DNA of 64,000 nucleotides. Source: Sipunculus nudus (taxonomy: Eukaryota; Annelida; Sipuncula; Golfingiida; Sipunculidae). Both the position numbers and the translations under genes were made by a program. Under the pieces are notes generated by a model. It did not search any database. It was not told the DNA's origin and was given only the letters and a program-made list of their open reading frames with translations. Each line of letters starts with the position of its first letter. Position 1 is the stretch's first letter. Location: NCBI GenBank assembly GCA_026874595.1, contig JAPPUL010000076.1, positions 498,001 through 562,000 on the forward strand, read 5' to 3'. Below are positions 57,197 to 64,000 of the stretch, in pieces.

Positions 57197-58501
57197 ATGA
57201 TTATAGTATTATATGAGGACTTTACCTACGACAAGCTTTATCCTATAACCTTAAGCCGACCTGTATGTCTAGTTAAAACAGGTGTAGGAACATTACTTGA
57301 CAGAATAAAACGACTTTTCCTTGAGGATGACGTAACCTTTAAACATGTTATAAGAGATTATCTTGTTGAGGGGTTTAGAGAGCTTGAGCCATTTTCTTTT
57401 GAAATGGTTTTGCCAGACGAAGAATATTTATTTATTAAAGCCAACCTACATTTGAATAAAAAGCCAGCTATAAACTGTAATGAAGTGTATTTGGGGGAGG
57501 GAGATGCTTTAGGGGATTATGTAGGCAATGAGGAGGTAATATGTTTTAAGGTTTTGGGATCTTTATTGCAAGGCTTTAATAAGGCTTTATTTTTCAAACG
57601 TGATGGACTTTTGGAGTATGTTAAAAGGCTTTCTCTTAAGGTGGTAAGGCGTGATTTTGGTGGCAAAAGGATAAACTATCTTTTTGATCTTGTGGAGAAT
57701 AATTCAAATGCTTTGCTAGAAGATATATCTTATATTGGAACTTCAAATGAAGGGTTTTTTGATGTTTTAGGACATTCTGGTATTACGTTAAGTGGCAATG
57801 CTTGTGATTTACATATAAAAGAGGGAGCAAAGATATATCCTGGTGTACATTTCATAACAGAAAGCGGTCCAATACTAGTTGAAGAAGGAGTAATAATAAA
57901 GCCGTTTAGTTTACTTGAGGGTCCATGTTACATAGGCAAGGGAAGTCAACTAAAAAGTGTTAAGATTGGTAGTGGAACGACTATAGGCAACTATTGCAAA
58001 GTGGGAGGTGAGCTTGAGAGTACAATAATGCATGATTATAGTAATAAGAGTCACGAAGGCTTTATAGGGCATTCATACATAGGAGAATATGTTAATATGG
58101 GTGCTTTAACGACTACAAGTAATTTAAAGAACAATTACAGCGAGGTACGGCTTTTGTATCCTGGTGAGAATGAGGTTAGAACAGGCCTTGTTAAGGTAGG
58201 CTCTTATATAGGAGATCATAGCAAACTTGGGATAGGCTCATTACTTACAACGGGCACGGTTTTAGGTTTTGGAGTAAATATATATTTTGGGGTGAGTTTA
58301 TATTCTAAATATATACCATCGTTCATATGGGGTAGTAATATAGAATATCAAGAATATTTATTTGATAAATTTTTAAGTACCTGTCATGATGTTATGAAGA
58401 GAAGGTTGCAAATGACTACAGATGTAAAAGTTAGAGTTTATGAAAAAATATTTGATCTTGAAAGAGAAAATAGAAGATTTTTTTTAGAAAGAAAAAACTA
58501 A
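57197..58501 (+). CDS. alternative GlmU-like sugar nucleotidyltransferase/acyltransferase
   Basis: 434 aa. It starts IIVLYEDFTYDKLYPITLSR, matching the N-terminus of the TIGR03991-type alternative GlmU family described from Bacteroidetes and relatives. Residues ~195-385 form a left-handed beta-helix with hexapeptide repeats (VIIKPFSLLEGPCYIGKG, SVKIGSGTTIGNYCKVGG, SYIGEYVNMGALTTTSN). The likely role is UDP-GlcNAc or related sugar-nucleotide formation for the envelope. The N-terminal half is divergent, so the uridylyl activity is less certain. Confidence 0.75.
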   Translation: MIIVLYEDFTYDKLYPITLSRPVCLVKTGVGTLLDRIKRLFLEDDVTFKHVIRDYLVEGFRELEPFSFEMVLPDEEYLFIKANLHLNKKPAINCNEVYLGEGDALGDYVGNEEVICFKVLGSLLQGFNKALFFKRDGLLEYVKRLSLKVVRRDFGGKRINYLFDLVENNSNALLEDISYIGTSNEGFFDVLGHSGITLSGNACDLHIKEGAKIYPGVHFITESGPILVEEGVIIKPFSLLEGPCYIGKGSQLKSVKIGSGTTIGNYCKVGGELESTIMHDYSNKSHEGFIGHSYIGEYVNMGALTTTSNLKNNYSEVRLLYPGENEVRTGLVKVGSYIGDHSKLGIGSLLTTGTVLGFGVNIYFGVSLYSKYIPSFIWGSNIEYQEYLFDKFLSTCHDVMKRRLQMTTDVKVRVYEKIFDLERENRRFFLERKN

Positions 58502-58508
58502 AATTAAC

Positions 58509-58537
58509 TTGACAAAGTGAAGAAAATAGTGTTTAAT
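58509..58537 (+). promoter_or_regulatory. sigma-70-type promoter of the sigma gene
   Basis: TTGACA at 58509-58514 and TTTAAT at 58532-58537, with a 17-bp spacer. It is 171 bp before the chosen sigma start. Confidence 0.55.
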
Positions 58538-58707
58538 AAAACCACTTCCAGTAAAAAATGTAGCAAACAAAAAAAAGATGATGGCTTTATAAAAAAAAAA
58601 GGTGTAGTAAAAATGGAGTTACTATATGCTATAGCTAATGCTTAAAGGGGTTTTCAGTTTAATAAAGACAATTAATGAATGCACAATTTGGCAGGAGAGA
58701 TATTTGT

Positions 58708-59592
58708 ATGGGTAGAACTCAAACTAAACTTAAGGACAAGGGTACCATGAAGGACCTAGCTTACGAGGGACCACTTGCCCAATATTTAATGGAAATAGAC
58801 AAAGTAAAGTTATTAACACGTGAAGAGGAGGGATTGTACGCAAAAGAAGCTTTTGAAGGGTGTAAAATATCAAGAGGTAAGTTAATTCGAGCTAACTTGC
58901 GTTTTGTTGTTAATATTGCCAAGAAGTATCAAAAGCGAGGCTTACCGTTAATAGATTTAATCAGCGAAGGGAATATGGGGCTTATAACAGCGGCAGATAA
59001 ATTTGATTATAGAAAGGGTTATCATTTCATATCATATGCTGTATGGTGGATAAAACAATCGATACTAAAAGCTTTATCTGAAAAGACAAAATTAATAAGA
59101 CTGCCTTTAAATAGAGCAAATCAATTAATGCAGATAGAAAAGCTTAAAAAAGAAAAAGAGCAGCTTAAAAATACAGATCTTACAAACTGTGAGATAGCAA
59201 CAGCCCTGGATATAGAAGAGCATAGTGTATCTGACATACTAAATGCATCAAGAGATTATGTGTCTCTTGATGCTCCTATTGTATTTGATAAGAAAGAAAG
59301 ATACTTATCAGAGCTAATAAGAGATAGTAATTTTAAGGAACCAGAAGAAAAGCTTGTAGATGTTTCGCTTAAAGAGACTATATCAAGATCGCTTGAGACC
59401 TTATCAGATAAAGAACAAGCAGTAATAAGGTTAAGATATGGTTTGGGGGGGATAGACCCTCTGTCCTTAAAAGATATAGGTAGCAAATTTAACCTTACGA
59501 AAGAGAGAATAAGACAGATAGAAAAGAAGGCGATACGTAGATTAAGACATCCCTCACGGAGCCAGGCGCTAAAATCTTTTCTTAAACTCTAA
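58708..59592 (+). CDS. sigma-70 family RNA polymerase sigma factor
   Basis: 294 aa. I take the ATG at 58708, because AGGAGAG at 58693-58699 precedes it by 8 nt; the upstream ATG at 58675 lacks such a site. Regions 1.2 (GPLAQYLMEIDKVKLLT), 2 (DLISEGNMGLITAADKFD, AVWWIKQSI), 3 and 4.2 (NLTKERIRQIEKKA) are all present and region 1.1 is absent. This is a group 2 (RpoS-like) or compact primary sigma. Confidence 0.9.
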   Translation: MGRTQTKLKDKGTMKDLAYEGPLAQYLMEIDKVKLLTREEEGLYAKEAFEGCKISRGKLIRANLRFVVNIAKKYQKRGLPLIDLISEGNMGLITAADKFDYRKGYHFISYAVWWIKQSILKALSEKTKLIRLPLNRANQLMQIEKLKKEKEQLKNTDLTNCEIATALDIEEHSVSDILNASRDYVSLDAPIVFDKKERYLSELIRDSNFKEPEEKLVDVSLKETISRSLETLSDKEQAVIRLRYGLGGIDPLSLKDIGSKFNLTKERIRQIEKKAIRRLRHPSRSQALKSFLKL

Positions 59593-59632
59593 AGGAAACT
59601 CTATTAAGGGATGCTGACTAAGATAAGGGAGC

Positions 59633-60370
59633 TTAACTAAGATAGTTTTGTTTTATCATATAGTTTGCAAAGGCAAGATCTTCTTTAGTGGTTATTTTGA
59701 AATTGGTTTTTGAGCCTATTATAATGCTAGTATCTTGTCCTATTGCTTGAACTATAGTTGTGTCATCTGTTGCAGGGTATGGTTTTTTTGCATACTCAAG
59801 ATATGCTTTTGTTATAGTGTTTAAGTGAAATCCTTGCGGCGTAAGTATCCCGACGTGGTGTTTTCTATCAAGATGTTTTTTAATTAATGTATTATTATGC
59901 TGTAGCTTTTTGATTGTATCTGTAAGAGGGTATGCTAGTGTAACTGAAGGATATTTATACAAAGCCTTTAATAGATTTTTAATATCGTTATGGTTTATAA
60001 AAGGTCTTGCTGAGTCATGTATCAGTACAATACTATTTGGGTTTTGGTTTTGAATATGTTTAAGTCCATTATAAACTGACATATTTCTACTTATGCTGCT
60101 CCCTTCCACAATGAAAAGACGATTGCTCGTAAGTTCTTTGCTAATATGGCTATAAATTGAACTTGTAAAAGCATAATAATCGCCAGGACTTATTACAAGT
60201 ATAATCTTTGTGTTTAGCTTATTAAGTTCTTGATTGGCAAGAAAAGTTTGTAAAGACCATAAAAATAAAGGAACCTTCCCAAGCAATACAAACTGTTTTT
60301 TAGTCTCTGCTGCAAGCCTTTTGCCAGACCCTGACGCAAGTAGTATTACAAAAGCATTTTTATATTGCAT
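59633..60370 (-). CDS. ispD: 2-C-methyl-D-erythritol 4-phosphate cytidylyltransferase
   Basis: 245 aa, MEP isoprenoid pathway. CTP loop LLASGSGKRLAAETKKQF, then GSSISRNMSVYNGL, LIHDSARPFI and the C-terminal ATDDTTIV. Fused IspF, as in T. pallidum, is absent. Last gene of the carD operon. Confidence 0.9.
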   Translation of the reverse strand: MQYKNAFVILLASGSGKRLAAETKKQFVLLGKVPLFLWSLQTFLANQELNKLNTKIILVISPGDYYAFTSSIYSHISKELTSNRLFIVEGSSISRNMSVYNGLKHIQNQNPNSIVLIHDSARPFINHNDIKNLLKALYKYPSVTLAYPLTDTIKKLQHNNTLIKKHLDRKHHVGILTPQGFHLNTITKAYLEYAKKPYPATDDTTIVQAIGQDTSIIIGSKTNFKITTKEDLAFANYMIKQNYLS

Positions 60371-60448
60371 GTATTTTATATTTGTAATTGCAAATAAGCT
60401 AAAAAGTTTTAGTTCTATTAATATTACACAACAATTATAAAGCTACTT

Positions 60449-61429
60449 TTAGTGCGTAAGTTGGGTGAAAATCATTCTACCTGCAGGCGTTTGTAATATA
60501 CTAGTTACAATAACTTTAACATCACGTCCTATATGACTTTTACCGTTGTCAACTACGATCATAGTCCCATCGTCAAGATATCCAATGCCCTGATGATGAT
60601 CTTTACCTTCTTTAACTACAGTTATCTTTATTTCTTCGTTAGGGAGTAGTACAGGCTTAACAGCATTTGTAAGTTCGTTAATGTTTAAAATCTGTACTCC
60701 TTGAAACTCAGCAACTTTGTTTAAATTAAAGTCATTAGTAACTATAGCAGCATTCCCATATTGCAAAGCAAGTTTTAAAAGCTTACTGTCAACCTCGGGA
60801 GTATCAACAAAATCCTCTTCAGTTATACGAATTATGGCTTTTTTACTTGCCTTTAATTTGTTTAATATATCAAGTCCTCGCCTTCCGCGGTTTCGTTTTA
60901 AGGGGTCTGAGGAGTCGGCAACTTGGTGTAACTCATTTAATACGAACTTAGGAATTATAAGAATCCCTTCAAGAAAGCCAGTCTCGGCAATATCAAATAT
61001 CCTGCCATCTATAATAACGCTAGTATCTAATATTTTATGCTTTAACTTTTCCTCAGGCTTTGCTTTAGAAGTAGAGTTAAAAGCGATATCAGGCTCTTTA
61101 AGCCAAGTTAACGTAAACACAAAATAGGCCATTACAAGCTCAAAAATACTTACAAACTCATCTGACAAGCCCCCTATCTTTACAAACGCAGAACCTAAGA
61201 AGTGACCTATTAAAAGTCCTATTAAAAGCCCTATTGAGCCAAAGAGTAATTTTCTTCCCTTTGCTCTGTGCGCAGTAATTTCAAGCCATATAAAAAGACT
61301 CGTAATAATGGCTGCAAGTATAGGATATACAACATATGCCTTAATATTAAAGTATGTTGCATTTGTATTGTATCCGATAACAAAAGCAAAGAGAGTTATT
61401 AAAAGTAAAACAGCAATTCTAAATAACAT
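60449..61429 (-). CDS. PIN/TRAM-domain membrane protein
   Basis: 326 aa. Four membrane helices (~1-112), PIN nuclease domain ([16 protein letters not shown], with AIVTNDFNL) and a C-terminal TRAM domain ([17 protein letters not shown]). The family sits next to IspD and CarD in many bacteria; nuclease substrate unknown. AGAGGA precedes the ATG. Confidence 0.9.
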   Translation of the reverse strand: MLFRIAVLLLITLFAFVIGYNTNATYFNIKAYVVYPILAAIITSLFIWLEITAHRAKGRKLLFGSIGLLIGLLIGHFLGSAFVKIGGLSDEFVSIFELVMAYFVFTLTWLKEPDIAFNSTSKAKPEEKLKHKILDTSVIIDGRIFDIAETGFLEGILIIPKFVLNELHQVADSSDPLKRNRGRRGLDILNKLKASKKAIIRITEEDFVDTPEVDSKLLKLALQYGNAAIVTNDFNLNKVAEFQGVQILNINELTNAVKPVLLPNEEIKITVVKEGKDHHQGIGYLDDGTMIVVDNGKSHIGRDVKVIVTSILQTPAGRMIFTQLTH

Positions 61430-61461
61430 AATATCCTCTGTTTATTTAAGGACAAGCAAAA

Positions 61462-62013
61462 CTATAAATCCTTGTTATTAATCATTTTGAGTATTTCATT
61501 TTTTGTATCGTCGTCTGTTTTTGTCTTTGTTAAAATGTTATTAAGCATATTTTCAACTTTTGACTTACTTTGACTTGTAGCAAAAGCAATTTCGTCGCTT
61601 ATAAGGTTCATAGCATTTCTAAGCAATTTCTTTTCAGAATTGGATATAGAGTTACAATTTTGCCTTGAGGACAAATTACTAATCACCTCAGCAATGCCAA
61701 GAAAAGAGCCTTCTTTAAGTTTGTCAGAGTTGTAAGTATAGCGCTCACGCCAGTTATCAGAGAGGGTAATATTATTCTGCTCATTTTCAAGTATAGAAAC
61801 AGCTTTAATAATCTCTTTTTTGTCGGCAATAGTCCTAAGCCTTACTTTATCATTGTCATTACAATCGCAAGGTAACATAACTTTCATGCTACTATTTAAA
61901 AGTTCAAGAACATAATACTTTCGTGTTTGTCCAAGAATAAGTTGTTCTTCAATACCCTTAATTTCACCTATCCCGTGAATAGGGTAAACGACCTTAGTTC
62001 CGACGCTGTACAT
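61462..62013 (-). CDS. CarD family transcription regulator
   Basis: 183 aa. The RNA-polymerase-interacting domain is at the N-terminus (GTKVVYPIHGIGEIKGIEE, KYYVLELLNSSMKVMLP); the helical DNA-contacting half follows. CarD stabilises promoter open complexes at rRNA and other genes. AAGGA precedes the ATG. First gene of the carD - PIN/TRAM - ispD operon. Confidence 0.9.
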   Translation of the reverse strand: MYSVGTKVVYPIHGIGEIKGIEEQLILGQTRKYYVLELLNSSMKVMLPCDCNDNDKVRLRTIADKKEIIKAVSILENEQNNITLSDNWRERYTYNSDKLKEGSFLGIAEVISNLSSRQNCNSISNSEKKLLRNAMNLISDEIAFATSQSKSKVENMLNNILTKTKTDDDTKNEILKMINNKDL

Positions 62014-62106
62014 ACGCTTTATCCTTTAATTATTATTTTAAATTGACAAAACAAAATATAGAAAACTACCAAATAAATGATACTCACTAAAAAAGAAGAA
62101 GATAAA

Positions 62107-62155
62107 GGTCATGACATACTTTAAATAAGCATGTCATACTTAAAAAATAACGACC
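62107..62155. promoter_or_regulatory. nested dyad upstream of carD
   Basis: ATGACATACTT at 62111 and ATGTCATACTT at 62131 are both direct and inverted near-repeats 20 bp apart, flanked by GGTC (62107) and GACC (62152). It lies ~95-140 bp before carD and could be a regulator site. The remaining intergenic 62014-62309 shows nothing else. Confidence 0.35.
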
Positions 62156-62309
62156 ATATATCAACTTAAAAAGAGCGTTCCTTGTAGGATAGCTTATTTA
62201 AAGATTGAAAAATAAGATTATGTATTCTTAAGGAAACGATCTAAGTATTAAATATAATACAATGAACATGTAATTTGAAGTAAGGGTATATATTTTAGGG
62301 TTTGTTTTG

Positions 62310-64000
62310 TTAATTAATGGGAGTGTGAAAAGAGTTTAGCTTATGTAAGAGTTTTTTAAGACTTTTAATAATTGCGCTAATGTCGTTTTTCAAGGACGCT
62401 ATGTTGATGTAGTATCCAGACTTTATATTTTGTTTAATAATCGAGTTATCTATAATAGCTTTCATAAAAGGGAACTCATTTTCAAGCTGCAGCTGTGCTT
62501 TAATAATAATATCGTTTTTAATATTTTGTGTATTTTGGATATTAAGTAAGTATTTAAATCTTAAAAGGGTATTGAGCAAGTTGTTTAGGAGTGGAGTTAT
62601 TTTCTTTATCATGATATCTTTATTTTTATGTTTAGAATATTCTAAAATATTCTTTTTAATAATGGTTTTATCTTTCTCTTTTAGTAATGTTGAGATTTCG
62701 TTATCCAAAGTGATATTGGTAATGCTTGGGATGTTGCGACCATGTTTAGTTGCGTTATAGATAAGATTATTGTCTTTGTTATAGATGCCGGCATAATCAG
62801 CAAGCCATTTTAGCAGGTTATCAAGTACGAAATCGGTTTTGACATTGCCAATAGTAAAGGGGTTTCTTTGTAGGGTGAGTCTATAGAAGAGAGTATTAAT
62901 AGTATTAAACTTAGATTGCTTGTGAAAGAGGAAATTCTGATATATTGCACTATCTTTAGCATGCGTGATATTATTAGAATAAGCAAGGTCCTGCCCGACT
63001 AGTATAATGGAAGAGAATCCGAGCAGGCGAGCGATTTCAAGGGCACAAGTTGAAACAGAGGAACCAGTATTAATAAAAGAAATGCTAAAGTTAAAGTGTT
63101 TATAAAGCCAATGAAGGAAAGAGTCTTTGGTATTGTCTTCGTGAGTTGCGAAATAGAAATTGTTATTATATGGAAGGTTCCAATTAGGTATTGCAGAATT
63201 AGTAGAAAGAGAATATATAATGGAGACATTGCGTAATGCGGGATATTTGGGAGTGGCGGTAAAGTCTTTTAGGTTATGGATTTGAGAATCTAGTGCTATT
63301 ATAAAGTCTGGATATATGTTAGCATTTATGAGAGTAGGCAGGGCGGTATCAGTAGTTATTATAAAGATGTAGTTTTGGATTTTTTGGATTTGAGAAAGAG
63401 AGTTATTAAGCGAAGGCCCAGCAGAAACGATTAAAGTAGCTAAGTTATAAAACTTGTTAAAGATGCTAGAAATATCTTTGTGAGAGAAGATATTGGAAAA
63501 GTTATAAATATTATTTTTAAGCCAAAGCTTTTGGAAATAAGTTTTGGTAAAAAGGTCTTGAACTAATTGTTTAGAATAAGAGTTTATGTTATTAATCAGC
63601 GGGTCATAAATAAGCTTAAATAAACGGTAATGATTTTCTAAAAAAACTATTTGAATTTTGTTATAATATTTATCTTTATAAAGAGATAAAAGAAAAGAGT
63701 TCCAACATTGCGTACCAATAAATAAAACAATTCTTTTGTCGTTTAAAAAGCTAAGGTCAACATGATGAGCAGCATTAATTAAGATATTGGACTCATGTTC
63801 AAAGACGGCGATATTAATATTATCGACAGAAGTCTTTGAAAAAGCTTTTATCTGAGCTAAAGTTTCTTTGATGTGGTAAGCAAAGCCAAATCCGATAATA
63901 ACAATTAGGTTATAGTCGGAAGAGATATTAACAAATTTCTTAGCCTCTTTTACAGGGTCATACTTGCTATGAATATAGATGTGGTTATAAGTGAATGTGG
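62310..64000 (-). CDS. DUF115/Maf motility-accessory protein, 5'-truncated
   Basis: A single minus-strand frame stays open from the right window edge to the stop at 62310 (~563 codons); no start is visible. The DUF115 (MptE-like) core is clear: LIVSAGPSLNNSL, ITTDTALPTLI with PDFIIALDSQ, INTGSSVSTCALEIA and LVGQDLAYSNN. Maf proteins modify flagellin with nonulosonic acids. The coding strand is C-rich (G on the plus strand), like kdsB. A helical C-terminal ~130 residues follows the core. Confidence 0.85.
   Translation of the reverse strand, partial: TFTYNHIYIHSKYDPVKEAKKFVNISSDYNLIVIIGFGFAYHIKETLAQIKAFSKTSVDNINIAVFEHESNILINAAHHVDLSFLNDKRIVLFIGTQCWNSFLLSLYKDKYYNKIQIVFLENHYRLFKLIYDPLINNINSYSKQLVQDLFTKTYFQKLWLKNNIYNFSNIFSHKDISSIFNKFYNLATLIVSAGPSLNNSLSQIQKIQNYIFIITTDTALPTLINANIYPDFIIALDSQIHNLKDFTATPKYPALRNVSIIYSLSTNSAIPNWNLPYNNNFYFATHEDNTKDSFLHWLYKHFNFSISFINTGSSVSTCALEIARLLGFSSIILVGQDLAYSNNITHAKDSAIYQNFLFHKQSKFNTINTLFYRLTLQRNPFTIGNVKTDFVLDNLLKWLADYAGIYNKDNNLIYNATKHGRNIPSITNITLDNEISTLLKEKDKTIIKKNILEYSKHKNKDIMIKKITPLLNNLLNTLLRFKYLLNIQNTQNIKNDIIIKAQLQLENEFPFMKAIIDNSIIKQNIKSGYYINIASLKNDISAIIKSLKKLLHKLNSFHTPIN

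Noticed and set aside
58675-58707. Upstream ATG for the sigma factor
   Set aside because: It lacks a ribosome site; AGGAGAG at 58693 fits the ATG at 58708.
62310-62708. A separate 132-aa gene at the right end, with another 76-aa frame at 62999-63229
   Set aside because: The 132-aa segment is only the C-terminal part of one frame that stays open to base 64000 and carries the DUF115 motifs. The 76-aa piece is an overlapping shadow in the same strand.

Overview
This AT-rich window holds about 50 protein genes and four tRNA genes. No rRNA, insertion sequence, prophage or CRISPR array was seen. Gene content suggests a Gram-negative-type spirochaete (Spirochaetota). The supports are the carD - PIN/TRAM - ispD block, a DUF115/Maf flagellin-modification gene, a DUF4912 protein, TPR/NHL envelope proteins, an alternative GlmU-like enzyme, and kdsB, which implies a Kdo-containing LPS. 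This placement is an inference; no marker phylogeny could be run.

Layout. 1-3671: the tail of a ThiE/TenI gene, an acidic orphan, a minus-strand pair resembling a 2-hydroxyacyl-CoA dehydratase activator and its partner, and kdsB. 3772-4137: a striking array of about 30 purine-rich 10/11-bp units directly before metH (4142-7654). 7802-12864: a secreted matrixin-like protease, an ABC-type binding protein, and a double-sensor/MFS fusion. 13102-18848: a complete methylcitrate (propionate) gene set, prpD-prpB and prpC on the plus strand and prpE on the minus strand. 18804-19260: a threefold repeat of the convergent gene ends. 19200-24217 (minus): a zinc-ribbon coiled-coil protein, DUF4912, RNase R with an RGG-like tract, and a pseudo-receiver/PP2C phosphatase.

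24386-31180: tRNA-CAU, tRNA-Glu, YajQ, an oxidoreductase, ThiL, an Hfq-like protein, PBP1A and a DJ-1 family protein. A perfect 150-bp tandem duplication follows. 31537-37126 is sufBCDSU, the iron-sulfur assembly operon. 37232-42571 holds small membrane genes, an outer-membrane beta-barrel, a frameshifted double-RDD gene and a large orphan. 42722-48119 is an envelope cluster (TPR-NHL-VWA protein, YqaA, TPR protein) ending in aroK. 48124-56634 (minus) carries mutS2, a YARHG lipoprotein, leuS, trpE and hisE. A complex intergenic region lies before leuS. 56828-59592: tRNA-Ile, tRNA-Asp, the GlmU-like gene and a sigma-70 factor. 59633-62013 (minus) is carD - PIN/TRAM - ispD. The window ends inside a DUF115/Maf gene.

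How it works together: the core is biosynthetic and housekeeping (methionine, thiamine, isoprenoid, LPS, peptidoglycan, Fe-S, tRNA charging) with a propionate-oxidising module. The most unusual material lies in domain rearrangements (RNase R, sensor-MFS, pseudo-receiver phosphatase, N-extended Sm protein) and in intergenic DNA (helically phased A-tracts, tandem duplications of gene ends, and a possible small RNA or leader before leuS).
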